Assembly: GCA_030248215.1 (NCBI GenBank)
Contig: JASANG010003345.1
Coordinates: 124,001-188,000, forward strand
Origin: Enoplolaimus lenunculus
Taxonomy: Eukaryota > Nematoda > Enoplea > Enoplida > Thoracostomopsidae
Direction: 5' to 3'
Length of the DNA: 64,000 bases
The position numbers and the translations under genes are program-made. A model generated the notes under the pieces. It searched no databases. It saw only the letters and a program-made list of their open reading frames with translations, and was not told where the DNA came from. Positions 48,421 to 59,976 of the stretch are shown one piece after another. Positions within the stretch are counted from its first letter, which is position 1. Each line of letters opens with the position of its first letter.

Positions 48421-48714
48421 TATATAAAGGTGATATCTATTTCAGGTGAAACTGAGCTGTAGTTCATCGTAATAAATTTTAATACGTTCCGGATTCGTAC
48501 AAAAATTATACGTGTTCGATTAGAGTTTGTAGGTCATGCAAAAAACAAATCTAAACTGTATAACTTTACATTCACTTTTATTTGTTAGTTTGTTAGGTTC
48601 TTGCGCAACTGACCTCGAATTCAAATTTGTGACAAATTTTGATTCATTCAAACTGGCACAATTTTGTTAAATATTGTGGCCCATGCAATACTTTTAGGGC
48701 TGTCCAATTTTCTG

Positions 48715-48880
48715 GTGAGATTGCAAGCAAGTAGGTTTAGATTTTGGACTATATTTTTTGCTTAGGCTTAGGCTTTAAAACGGACAAAGCATGTTCCAAG
48801 CTGCCCCGGTTATAACTGAACCAAGCATAAGTTTAAGCAACAATATAATCTAAATCGAAGCTTACTGTTTCGTATAGTCA
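48715..48880. repeat. Telomere-like repeat joined to a Harbinger-type terminus
   Basis: TTTTTTGCTTAGGCTTAGGC is followed by a lone terminus of the 10615-11290 family (GCATGTTCCAAGCTGCCCC, then GGTTATAACTGAAC) and then AAGCATAAGTTTAAGC. The lone end may be an insertion footprint. Confidence 0.45.
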
Positions 48881-49539
48881 TATCAGAAAACGGAACGGCC
48901 GCGAAAGTTTCATGCGACCAGGTTTGAGCATTGTATCGCATTAGTAATAGCACTAAAAGGTGCGTCACATGGGTCATGACCCATGACTCATCGTCGTTGG
49001 ACCTAACAGTCGTCGTTGCTGCTTCTATTCACTGTAGCTGTGATGGAGCTGAATTGAAAGCAGACGTAATTTCTGTTGGATCAACTGAGGTTCAATTTTA
49101 CTGAATTGTTCTCGATAATAATTCCTACTTCTTTGATCCTAAAACAACGGATGTATTATGTTATAGATTTTTAATTTTGTCAACTTGTTTCATGCAACAT
49201 TCCCAACTGTGCAGTGCGTTAGTTTGAACTCACCTTCTTATTAAATTCACGTAAAACAATGAAACTACGAATCATTGTAGCAGATTGGTTACGAACTCAT
49301 TTATGACTTATATATTTGTAGCGCTCACTCTATGCTTATCATGTGCCTTTAAATGTTGATATGCTTAGTAAAATAATCATGTGATTCTCTTAGTATCCTT
49401 TTGGAACAAGTCGTAGTATCCATTAACGTTTTTGTATTCGTTGAAGCACGAATACGTGTTGTCGATATTCTTGTTTTTTTCGAAAAAACGAAAAAAATCC
49501 ATTTTACCCATTCATTCAATTTTTACCGAAAACAACCAA

Positions 49540-49692
49540 CCCATTGCTGGGGAGGGCTAAAAAATTTTCAGGAGGATCGTTCAAGGGTTTTCAATGAGTT
49601 ACAAGTAAGGTTGAAAATTTTCTAGTGGGGCCAAAATAATTTTCAGGAGGGCTGAGCCATCTTGACCCATCTCCCCTGGCTACGGGCCCGGT
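49540..49692. mobile_element. hAT-like MITE, CAGRCCCGTARC family, copy 2
   Basis: GGGTTTTCAATGAGTTACAA and GAAAATTTTCTAGTGGGG match 14535-14703, ending GGCTACGGGCCCGG. The left terminus is diverged. Confidence 0.5.
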
Positions 49693-50726
49693 GAAAAACG
49701 GCTAAAACAGCGACAATTTGGCAAAAAGCCCGTAATTCCAGTACAGTAGTGTCTTTGTTTTGCCAGCCAGTAATATAAATTTCGTAGAAACAGTTGAAAT
49801 TCTTCAGTTTTTGCATATTGTACTGTTTTGAAAACATTGTCTACACTTTTAATTGCTACATTTCATTGCAAATGATTGAAATTGAAAAATTATGGCGTTA
49901 GAAACAAGTACATTTACATTTTCTCTCAAAAACAACACATTTTAAAACAATGGTTGTTCACTTTGTGATTTAAAAATACACTTTCGTTTTTTCTCTAATT
50001 CATTTGGTTAGTTTTTTTTGTTCAAAAAATCAGGCAAACTTTCTCAACTCTCAATTAAACTGTTTTTAATGTTCGTCAGTCATGATTACAACATTTTCGA
50101 ACGGTGTAAACAGCGCGCAAAAGTGATTTTTTTTCGAGCGACCATGAAAATTTATTGGAAATTTATGAACCCAGCAGGTTATTTTGATGCTTGCTGAAGT
50201 ACCTGGATTGTCGTCTCTCGACAAATTCTAGATTGATATATTTTTCCACCCCCCCTATGTATAAATTTCGGTAATTTAAACATAAAAACTGAAGTTTAAA
50301 CGTTTTTTATAGTACACTTGATATATTAAATCGTCAGCCTTCCGGAAACGAACGCGTTTAATATCAGATATCAGAGTGAAATTTCAACTGTTTTACAATA
50401 CTCACTAAACGCCTGGCTTTTATGCAGTAAATGCAAGTTTTATTGCGTTTTAAAAACATTAAAATTGACCGATTTGTACCAAATACTGTTTTAGATCGAT
50501 CTCGAGATTAGTACGGGGGCCCGGAGCCAACGTTTGGGGCAGGAGGGCTCAGCACGCCTATAAAAATTTTTGCAGTGCCCAAAAATTTTTAACCTTGGTT
50601 TTAAATCAGCAAAAACCCTTGTATGCCTCTCCTGAAAGCAGTTTAGCTCTCCTAGCAGAGCTGGCTAGAGGCATCTGGTAGAATCATCTAGAGGCAAGAA
50701 CGACGAATCCAGTGACGATATTTACC

Positions 50727-50859
50727 CACACTGCAAAAAAATGGTGAGTCAAATTGACTCTATTTGACTCTGGCGGAGTCGAATTTTGACTCAGTTTGTG
50801 TAATCAGGAAAAGCCCATTTCGGAGAGAGTCAACTTGATTCCCCATTTTTTGCAGTGTA
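50727..50859. mobile_element. Palindromic TA-type MITE, copy 2
   Basis: The element 50729-50857 starts CACTGCAAAAAAATGGTG and ends TTTTTTGCAGTG, followed by TA, with the GAGTCAAATT interior. The left TA is mutated. Confidence 0.7.
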
Positions 50860-51503
50860 CGAAACCGTGAAAAGCCATGACGGATCTAAGACATTCCTGT
50901 AGCGAAAGATAATTTTTCGCGTTCCTGAATTTTACAGTTTGACAGCGCGGTTTTAACTCGTCAGTCAATGTTTAAACATCGAAAAATTGCTCATTCTTTG
51001 AATTTCAGTAGTAACCTCGTGATATTTATCAACCACTGTTTAGCTAGAAAATATAATAAAACATATTCAGCACAGCAAGGCTGCAGGGAAACGCATCTCT
51101 CATCTTTCATTATTTTTAGCGTTTTGAACTCGTGATTTTACTACGTGCTGTATTAAGAGACGTTTTGATTTGACAAAATTGGTGCGTGTACCTACTTCGA
51201 GCGCATTGCTTTAGGTTCATGCTTCTCTGTTTCCAGTTTGTTTACAGTGCAACGTGTCGAATCTAAACCCTGCAGTACACGTTGGGAAGCCATTGTCTAC
51301 GCAAGGAATGTGGAGGAAAGATTGCACAACAGTCCAAATAAGTCGTACTGTAATGCACACAGGCACCGAATAAATAACATGGCAAGAGACAAGAACGTTT
51401 ATCTTAGGTGGTATTTTCAGGAGTTCATGTGGCAGTACCGTTCTCAAAATCATTTGAACCAGCCATGGCGATTTCGTGGTTCAATTAAAGTTTTTACCAT
51501 CTA

Positions 51504-51645
51504 CTAAGCCTAAGCCTAAGCCTAAGCCTAAGTCTAAACCTAAGCCTAAGCCTAAGCCTAAGCCTAAGCCTAAGCCTTAGCCTAAGTCTAAACCTAAGCC
51601 TAAGCCTAAGCCTAAGCCTAAGCCTAAGCCTAAGCCTAAGCCTAA
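51504..51645. repeat. Interstitial telomere array (CCTAAG)n
   Basis: About 23 near-perfect TAAGCC hexamers (TTAGGC on the minus strand), with repeated AAGTCTAAACC variants in two places. Unlike the other TTAGGC-bearing sequences here, no inverted termini flank it. It lies between the galactosyltransferases and the collagen gene, so it is not a chromosome end in this assembly. Confidence 0.95.
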
Positions 51646-53754
51646 AAGGTATTAATTAGTGTTTTTCCGTTAGTTGTAAGTAAAAAAACATTAATTGATA
51701 CCATTTATCTATCTACCATGATTCGTTCCCAATCTCGATGGACAGATTGGGAATTTAAAACTGATCTGGTTTGATTTTTGTGCAACGATTTAAGAATATT
51801 TACCGAAAAAACGTCTAACGATAGTAGATTGTTACAGTTTTATATCGAAACTAGACAAAAATTTTATTATTCATAGCCCGTAACTAATATTATTTTGAGA
51901 AAGTTTTCACGTTGGCAAAAACGTGATTTCGTTTCCGATTTTTAAAATATTTGCATTGTTTGAAAATTTATAGTTAAATTTGAATAAATTGTTGTCAGAA
52001 ACTTCACATCGCATACGACATTTTTTGATTGGTTTTTGACCTACCTAGGAATGAGTAACCAGAAGGGGCAGATCAAGCGTAGCTTTGTCACGACTAGGCG
52101 ACGTTTGGTCTAGCCTGGTGAAAGCCTAAAAGTTTCACTAAAATAATATAATGAAATATTTTAGAAATATGATCCAAGTTTGAAGCTGTTTTGAAATTAC
52201 AAAAATTTCGTAAAAATATATCAAAATTTTCTGGTATGTCTTTGTCCCGTCCAAAATTTAGCTCACAAATGCGCTGCTTATATGGCTGCTGATAATCACA
52301 CTTTTTAAGTTTTAGCCGTTTTAAGCTTACGCTAAACGTATATATTATTACACCAGATTAACGAAGACAAACTTAAACTTTTTGTCTATAACTAACTGTT
52401 AATATTGAATTTTTGCAGTTGTCAGAAAAAATGTTGCGTCAAAAAGTTATTAATGTATAAATTTATGTCTTTCAAATATTTGTACGGGCTTTAAGATTAA
52501 ACGGTATATAATTTTGAAAAATATATTGAAAAACTTTTTAGAAATTTCTTGCAAAGTTTTCAAACCCTTCGTTTACTAACGAAAGATTCAATTTCGAAAG
52601 CTAAGTAATTATTCAAATTTTAGCTCATATAATTTAAGGCAAGAGCTGAGTTTTTGAATCGCTTAATTCATCAGTTAGGGTTAAAGGAGTAAGAAATACA
52701 TATGCATTGTCTTCTTAAGCTTTAGATATAAAACAGAGCGTCTTGAACTCCTGAAACAATTTTAACTCCTTCTCAGCGCAATGCGCCGAGTAATGAAGAT
52801 TGGTAATAATTTTCTTCCTAAAAATTATTTTGTAACCTGAAAACATTCTACAAACTGAAATCCTGACATAATAAAAATGTTTAGGTTTACGCTATTCATG
52901 TAAACCTTTTCCGAAACCTAAGGCAATGCGTAAGGCCTAAGCCTGTGGGGAAAGTGCAGAAAAGCCAATCAAAATAATCGGTTGACTGGCTTGAAATATT
53001 TTTCAATCTGATGCTCATGCCACAATATTTACAAATAATTCACAAATAGCAGAGAAAGTTTAAAAATAGGTAGGATATTTGTATAAAACGTCGCACGCAA
53101 TTGTGTGTACTCTTTATTGTATGCCGCCCTCTGTACTCTCAATTGTGTGCCGCTCCTATCACCAGTTAGTGATAAGCTTTGTAAAAAATCGGAACCATGG
53201 AATGGTGAGGTTCGAAATTCAGAGCGAATTGCTCGCATTTGGTATACCATACTTCTGTACTAATTTTGAGACTTTACAATTGCAGGAGTTTGTCAGTTTG
53301 AGAACCTATCGCCATTAACTGGTCATATGTGCTATACACATTTGAAACCATGGGCTAAGGCCTAAATCACTTGAACTTATGCTTGCGAAGAAGTATATTC
53401 TCAAAGATATATAGCACATATCGCCATCTCAAGACTACTCCTTCAAACAAGTGAACTACTGCAGCAGCATAATCTGATGTTTAAGCTGATGGGTGACAGT
53501 TGCTACATAAATTGAGAATATCCCCATACAGGGTTTTTAGTCTTAATTGAAATTTTTTTATTTGATAGCCATTTTTGTAAAAAAGTAAGATTACACTGTA
53601 TTGATTCAACATTTTTACTCAAAAAATGGACAGACGAGGCGAAAACCTGCATAGCAGAGAGCGAGTTTTGGTGAAACACCGGCTGGCTTTGTTCCTCTGT
53701 ATGCTTTGTAATACAGATTTGTAAAAAAAGATAAGCTCTTGAACACTTTTCTCT

Positions 53755-53865
53755 ACAGGTTTAGGCTGAGGATTAGGTTTAAATAACGATATACTTCAGC
53801 AAAGCTGTTGTTTAAATTTTTGTCTAAGCCTAAGCCTACGCCTTAAAACGTTGTATAATGCGTGG
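53755..53865. repeat. Degenerate telomere-like hexamers
   Basis: GGTTTAGGCTGAGGATTAGG is followed after about 50 bases by GTCTAAGCCTAAGCCTACGC. The strand switch resembles the inverted layout of the telomere-like elements. Confidence 0.5.
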
Positions 53866-53997
53866 TGAAGAAAAGTGTGTAAGAATGAAAATTTGAAAAA
53901 TATGGCCAACTAGAGTAAAAGTCATAGTTATATCCACATTTTGGGGGTTAAGTACTTACTGTTATTGCCTGAAACATAATATTTATAACTTCGTTTA

Positions 53998-54008
53998 TTG
54001 CAATTCAG
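53998..54008 (+). promoter_or_regulatory. Candidate trans-splice acceptor before the collagen ATG
   Basis: TTGCAATTCAG ends 47 bases before the ATG at 54056 with no AG-preceded polypyrimidine tract closer. Nematode collagen mRNAs are often trans-spliced; here it is only a candidate. Confidence 0.2.
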
Positions 54009-54055
54009 GTAAAAATAATAGTGTTTGCATATTAAATGCAAATATATATTGCAAC

Positions 54056-57000
54056 ATGCAGTCGCATTTTGCAATTATTTGGGCTGCGTTATGCAGTGGC
54101 GTTGTAACAATGGCAATTATAATTGGACTGCCTTTATTGTATTCCGAAGCCGACGAACTCAGATCAACTGTGCGACATCAAAGCAATTTATTTCGAGTAA
54201 GCTTTAGTAACGCGCAGTGGCCCAACTCAGGCGCAGCCAGGGGTATGATCGTGAGATTCTAGACCCCGTTATTTAGTGGCACTTTATGTCGTAATCAAAT
54301 ATTATCTGCAACAGCTCAATAATTCAAATTTTATCACAATGCAATCGGCTAATGTCAAGAACAGGGCCGTAACAGTAGTATTAGCATGTCTCTAAGCTTA
54401 TACCTAAGCCTAAAATCCTAAGCCTAAGCGTAACAAAGAAATAGTGTAAAGCTTAGACTTACTCTATTGCAGCCGCAGAAAAACGGTGGGCCCTTGATCT
54501 TTAATACACGAGCCTTGAAATTGAAATGTTTAACATTTTTTATTTATAAACCAGCACCAAATCGTAAGCCTGGATGCACGCCTGGCTACGTGTCACGACC
54601 CCCCCTTTCGGGTTATTGAGATTCTAGGTACCGAGGACCCGTCATTATTGACAAATACCCTTTGTGACAACCGGAAATTTTGTCTAATTTACACAAGTGC
54701 CTGTGTCTAAAACATCCGTTGAGTCAATCCTATAGTAAATCCACTCCTTCGTCCAGGTCAAAGTAAGTTTTCCTTACATTGTATAGAAAATTCTAACCTT
54801 AGCATTGGGATATAGTTGTCCTAGTCCAGGCCCGTAGCAAAGGATAGGGGCAGGGGGGACTCAGCCCTTGTGGAAAAATTACGGCACCCTAGAAAATTTT
54901 TAACCTTGCTTGTAAGTCATTGAAAACCTTTAAATGCCCCTCCTGAAAAATCTTCAGCCCCCTCCTTGCAAGGTGGGCTGGCTACGGGCCTGATTTGTAT
55001 ATGTATATATTTCGTTTTCAAACACAATTTAACTCTTTCCCACATGAACATTTTCAATTTGTTTGAACTGGAAACCGGAAGGCGTTTAACCATCACCACC
55101 GCATCTGGTGGATAATTTTCTTTGCGTAGAAAAGGTACTGAGACACGCATTATGTTTTATTTCCCACACTCAGTTAGCAGCGCATTGCGTATAGGCGTAC
55201 TCTATGCCATTGTGGTCCGTAGCCAGAACCTCAGCATGGGACGGGATCACTCCCCTAGAATAATTTTGGATTCTCCTAGAATATTTTTAAGTAGCGTTTG
55301 TTGTAAAATTGATAATTTGGCAGCATGACAAGTCTAAAATAGCTATGCCCCCAAAAGTTTGAGCTGGCTGCACAGGTCTGTTCTATGCGGGAAATGGTTA
55401 CTTTTTTTAGTTGCAAGTCGATGACATATGGAAAGATTTGATGTTTGTTCAAAGTACACCAATGTACCACAGCGGACGCGTCAAACGGCAGTACGGACAG
55501 CAAGCCCAATCTGCTTGCAGTACGTTTAACTGTTTAGTTTTGTATGCAAATATGTCGTAGTGCAAATTGCTACACGGAGTGTTTGTTGCTGCAAGCTAAA
55601 TGTAGTTCCACCGGCTCGCGTTGTTATTTGTATAGGATCGATTTAAAACTGCTTAATCCAGGAGGTCCGTGGGGGAAACACATACAAATGTGTTTGTTCA
55701 TTTGTAGGAATAGCTTTCTAGAAGTGACTAGTTGGCTCTGAAATGTTCTTGTTACGAAACTTTGTTTTCATACGTACCAGTAGCTTTCTAGAAGAGAATA
55801 AGTTGCCTGTGAAATATAAAATTTGTATGCTTTGTTTCCATATTTTTTATTTTGTCACGGCATTTCATTGGTCGGACATCTCGTCGGCATCGACCTTTTG
55901 TAGCGCTGGCATCTCATACACTTGCTCCTACATTAGAATAGTTTAAACTCACTGTTGTGAAGTTTTGGTTGTATTTTATTTTATCGTAAACATCGGAAAG
56001 GTCCACGTACAATCGCGATAAATTTTTTCGGGCTGAACTGGACGTTTGTTTCCTGGCGTTCCTTCCACCTTGTTGACCACCCGCTTTAGGACAGCAATTA
56101 GAAATTGTTAGCGAATGGGATCCGGAAATTTACGTAGTGGCCAATGCTTTCTAAACATTAAGTTGTTTTAACGCTGTCGATAAATTTAAAAAATTTTTTT
56201 GCCAGATTGTGATGCAAGCGCTGCTAATCTGTGTCCTGCCGGAGCGCCAGGTGAAGCCGGTGTCGCAGGTGACCCTGGAGTCAACGGCGACGATGGTTCG
56301 CCTGGACAACCTGGGAAAAACGGTCCCGTAATGACAATGCCAGCGCCAATGTGTCCAATGTGTGCCTCAGGTTCTCCTGGTCGGCCTGGGCGTCCGGGAA
56401 ATTCTGGTAAGTCGATTTATTTGACAGCATTAATGTTGATCGGACAGATTGGATTAGGCCGGTTCAGCAGCAATGGAACGCCGGTCCGGATCGCAAGTCT
56501 AATAACATTCTCTATAATGGGTCAATTTCTGGACACATTCCGGCATTGAGTCGAACTCGACTCTGGCGGTGTTAAATTTTGACTCAGTTTGTGCATTCCG
56601 GAAAAGCTTATTTCGGAGAGAGTCAATTTGACTCACCATTTTTGGCAGTGTAACAACTTGGCAGCATGGAAGTATCCAAGATTTTGAAACAATGTTAAAG
56701 TTGCATTAAAATTTTCAAAGGATTTTCTTGTGACCCTGGATGTTAAATGCTGTGAACAACTCCTGTACAAAAATCCCAAAACGGGAGACCCTTGAAATCA
56801 GCCGGCTACGTCCGTATTCTCGGAGACTTTGACGCTTGCTTGCGCTTGGTTTACTTGATCGTTTTTGAGACAGGCATAAGTGACTTGTAGCTTGCCATGT
56901 AAATTTGTTTTTCGACTGAAACTTATAGTTGTGCGAATAGTTAAGGCGTGTAGCAAAGTGTCCATTAATTTGTTTAGGCTTCAGGGTCTTAATTTTACGG

Positions 57001-59401
57001 CAAATGTAAAGAACAGGGACGGAACAGTATTATAAGCATATTCCTAAGCCTTCGCCTAAGCGTAAGAATAAGCGCATACCTAAGCCATAGCCTGAAGCCT
57101 AAGCCTAAAGCCAAGCAAAAAAATAGTCTAAAGCTTAAGCTTACTCTATTGCAATCCCACAGAAAAACGTTCCGTCCATAATCTTTACATGGGCCATTTT
57201 TTACGAAGACCTTCTTGCACATAAAAACAAAAAATTAAAAATTCATATTTTTCCGTTTGCAAATGATTTTCAGCCTGAGCTAAAGGTATCGTGAACAACC
57301 ATATCGCGTTAATCTGAAAAAGAACAAAAATGCACGTTTAATAGTTGCGTACTTTTACACAAATTACAGGGGCAGTAAACTGAAATTTGCTTTAATAATG
57401 AAATCGCACTGTAAAATGATGTGTATTTTTAGGTAAAATGGGACAACCAGGAGCACCTGGAAAAAGCTACAGCCAAGCACGAGGACGTCCCGGTAGACCT
57501 GGACTGCCTGGAAAGGCTGGCACCCCTGGCGGTTTGGGAAAACGCGGACCACAAGTAAGTTTGTCACCAGAAGTTTATGTTAGAGTATAATAAGAAAATG
57601 TAACTCTAAGTTAAACAGTACCATATAGAACCCTTCACGAAACTTTGGCTGCGGATGCGGTGGGCCTCGAACCCACGCCGTACAGATCAGCGGTCCGCTG
57701 CTATAACCACTGAGTTGCGCAGCCGTGCAAACGTTTCGCTACGATGGCTTTACCGTAAGTTTTTTAATATAAGGCACGTATATGAATACGCCGCGAAACA
57801 GTATGATCTGGAGCGCGTCTCTTACATTTACCAACCAATACCGCTAAATTCTAAAATTTCATGCAGCTGAATTTGCAACGGTCAATATTACTTTAACAGT
57901 TCGCATCAGGGTGCAACCGGAGGTGAAAAATACCGAAGCCGGAGCTGGAGCCGGAGGTCAACGAAACTTGCCGGAGACGGAGGTGAGGCGAAATTAGGAG
58001 GTAGTAAAAATAATGGTTAATGAGTTAATTTTAGCCAATGTCTGTAATATGTTGTTAAGTTGTTTTTGACCTGTTAATGACGGAAATGTTTCTTGAAGTG
58101 CCTTCAGGCCATGTAAGGTTTTGAATACGTACTAAATGCAATGCCTTCGTTGCGGATAAGGGCTGCCACCCCGAAGTGTTCAGCGCAGTCAGCCGAATTT
58201 TTTTAGACGATATTAAAATAATTCTATGATGGCAAAAATTTGCTTTGATTCCACCGACAAATCTTGAATGGTGTTTACGGAATTAGCTGGACACAGCAAT
58301 TTTTCGGTTAAATCAACATGTCAAGTGAAAAAGACCTGAACGGTTAAATGATACAGATTATCATTTGTGCAAACTAACCGCAATCATGTAACTTAAATAT
58401 TGAAGGTCCAGCGGCATCCAAGTGTCGCAAAAATTTTAGGAGTTCGAAAAAAGATATGAGCTGAAAATATATGAGACATGATTTGAATACGAAACACACT
58501 TTGTTGTCGCTTTATTCAAAAACGATTTACGTTCATCAATTTCCGTGTATGAAAATAGTCGAAAAAATTACAATTTTAGCTATATCGCTAAAATATTTTC
58601 GTAAGCCCTTGCAAGATTGAGGAGTTGTAATTGAGACAGTCGAGCCTGTCACTTCGCTTTTACGGATACTTTTGAATCAAGATCCAATGTTTAACCTTTT
58701 ATCACTTGAATATTTTCAATTTCATATGAGATGTAATTTCAAGGTAAGTTTCGATCCCCAGTTTCACGGGTGGGAGGCGTGTGCGATGACTGAATGGGTT
58801 ATAGATACTAACAGAGAATTTTTTCGTGAAGTGATATAGGGCCAGAAATTGTTCATTTACAATGCCTCTAATATATACTATAAGGTGACGTTGTTTATCC
58901 GACATCTGAGAAAAATACCCTGTTGGATTGACGAAAAATTAACTCTGATTACACCTATGTGTCGTAGATAACGAAATAAAAATTGACGAGATAAGACCAG
59001 ATTGCAATAGTGCTCGGATAGTCACCGAACGCTTGACTTTAGCTAAATGTTGAGCATTATTGTGCGTATCACAGCAGATTGTTAACTTCCGCTAAAATAT
59101 ATCTTTACATCCACATTTTGAATTTAAATTTATAACTTTGTTTCAGGGTTTACCTGGACCATCAGGAATGTCGTTTACCAAAGGTCCAAAAGGCCCCAAA
59201 GGACAACCAGGTGAACCAGGTGACGCTGGAGACCGAGGAGACAGAGGTCGTAATACGATGTTACCTCGGGGCATTAATGGACCTCGAGGCGCTCCAGGAT
59301 CACCTGGCCAACCAGGCAAAGATGGTAACGATGGCCGAAGTGGCGGCCGGGGATTGCCAGGATCGCCAGGACCTGATTCTTTGTATTGTCCTTGTCGATA
59401 G
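54056..59401 (+). CDS. Nematode cuticle collagen
   Basis: Five exons, 54056-54196, 55411-55519, 56206-56406, 57433-57554 and 59147-59401, join in frame to 275 residues ending TAG. Residues 1-47 form the Col_cuticle_N part, with a hydrophobic anchor (7-27) ending LPLLYSEAD. Exon 2 gives VDDIWKDLM and the subtilisin-type site RVKR (70-73), where the N-terminus is normally cut before secretion. Next come paired cysteines (83/85, then LCPAG), a first Gly-X-Y block, a break with MCPMC, a longer Gly-X-Y block with short interruptions, and the C-terminal YCPCR whose cysteines cross-link chains. The length and order match the cuticle collagen family (usually about 280-400 residues, so this is short). 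It is secreted by the hypodermis and assembled as a trimer in the cuticle. Introns are long for a collagen gene and hold MITEs and a tRNA-like sequence. Confidence 0.95.
54348..54513. mobile_element. Telomere-like MITE, copy in collagen intron 1
   Basis: The left end GGCTAATGTCAAGAACAGGG and right end TGATCTTTAATACACGAGCC are inverse with some mutations. The interior is ACCTAAGCCTAAAATCC and CCTAAGCCTAAGCG, then GCTTAGACTTACTCTATTGC. Confidence 0.7.
54827..54992. mobile_element. hAT-like MITE, CAGGCCCGTAGC family, best copy
   Basis: The ends CAGGCCCGTAGC and GCTACGGGCCTG are perfect inverses. The interior has CTTGTAAGTCATTGAAAACC as in the other copies. Flanking 8-mers (TCCTAGTC and ATTTGTAT) do not match, so no duplication is claimed. 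In collagen intron 1. Confidence 0.7.
56540..56652. mobile_element. Palindromic TA-type MITE, copy 3, left end lost
   Basis: GACTCTGGCGGTGTTAAATT, then GAGAGAGTCAATTTGACTC and the terminus GGCAGTG followed by TA. In collagen intron 3. Confidence 0.65.
56999..57195. mobile_element. Telomere-like MITE, copy in collagen intron 3
   Basis: The left end GGCAAATGTAAAGAACAGGG and right end AATCTTTACATGGGCC are inverse over about 30 bases (GGACGGAAC and GTTCCGTCC pair). The interior is hexamers, CCTAAGCCTTCGCCTAAGCG and GCCTAAGCCTAAAGCC, then the arm TTACTCTATTGCAATCCCAC. Flanks are AATTTTAC and ATTTTTTAC, an imperfect 8-bp duplication. Confidence 0.8.
57652..57724 (-). tRNA. tRNA-like sequence in collagen intron 4, probably a pseudogene or SINE head
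   Basis: The minus strand folds as a near-complete tRNA: acceptor GGCTGCG/CGCATCC (one mismatch), D-arm AACTCAGTGGTTATAGC with broken pairs, anticodon stem GCGGA/TCTGT with loop CCGCTGA (anticodon GCT), and a perfect T-arm GTGGG-TTCGAGG-CCCAC. Position 33 is C instead of the universal U, and there is no long variable arm although GCT would be serine. The body looks more like tRNA-Cys. Not expected to function. Confidence 0.45.
57900..57995. repeat. CAGGGTGCAACCGGAGG-type repeat
   Basis: CAGGGTGCAACCGGAGG is followed by GCCGGAGCTGGAGCCGGAGG-type repeats. Inverse or related pieces are at 6720-7080, 9030-9360 and 23905-24000. The start resembles the hAT-type ends at 835 and 7744; the interior is a degenerate CCGGAG simple repeat. 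Confidence 0.5.
58735..58800 (-). tRNA. tRNA-like fragment
   Basis: The minus strand has an anticodon-like loop CTCCCAC (CCC, Gly) and a T-loop-like GGGGATCGAAAC at tRNA spacing. D and acceptor parts are not convincing. Possibly the same origin as 15440-15515. Confidence 0.25.
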
Positions 59402-59976
59402 ATGGTTCTGTCTACTTAGTACTGCTTAATATTTTATTTCGCGTTTACGATTGTAAAAAAACAGTGGTTAACGTATTTTGAACCGGTCTATTGGTTACTT
59501 TCGATAGAACTCATCTTTCAATTCACTATATCGTTCACGCTGCCACGAATCTATTTTCAATATAATACTCTGTTTCATTCTATTTATGTTTTTCCACATA
59601 GCTTTAGTGTGTTTAGTACAAAAAAAAATAAGCTAAATTAGTACTTAAAATTGTTATAATTTACTGTATGGTGTGGACAGTGGAAGAATCGTGCGCTAAA
59701 ATCCGTAAACTTAAGGCAGGGTACAACCGGATACTCGTTCTCAGCAGAAAATTAGTGTCCGTTTCTGTTTGCGTTGCTTTCTTTGATCACAATCCGTTTC
59801 CGTCTTTTTGCTATCTGTTTATACCGTGAGCTAATGAATTATAATTCTGTTCCGTATGATATTTGCTTCTTGTTGAAGTAAACCACCAACTTTGTTTTGT
59901 ATCAAATCAAATATGTACTGCAGTTCACTCGTTTGAAACGTTATTACTAAAGCTGCTACGCTAAGTTAAAAAATAT

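Larger units (their letters stand above)
46551..54055. other. Spacer between copy C and the collagen gene
   Basis: It holds a CATATG-palindrome element with a nested MITE (47780-48420), telomere-like and hAT-like pieces, a TA-type MITE (50729-50857) and the internal telomere array (51504-51645). An open stretch at 51238-51507 follows a plausible acceptor (CTGTTTCCAG) and has 89 codons without a stop but no ATG and no recognised domain. Nothing is recognised at 46700-47700, 48900-49500 and 51700-53700. Confidence 0.4.

Noticed and set aside
51504-51645. Chromosome end
   Set aside because: Genes and unique sequence continue on both sides of the array within the window.
57652-57724. Functional tRNA gene
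   Set aside because: C at position 33, broken D-stem, and an anticodon (GCT) that does not suit the short variable arm.
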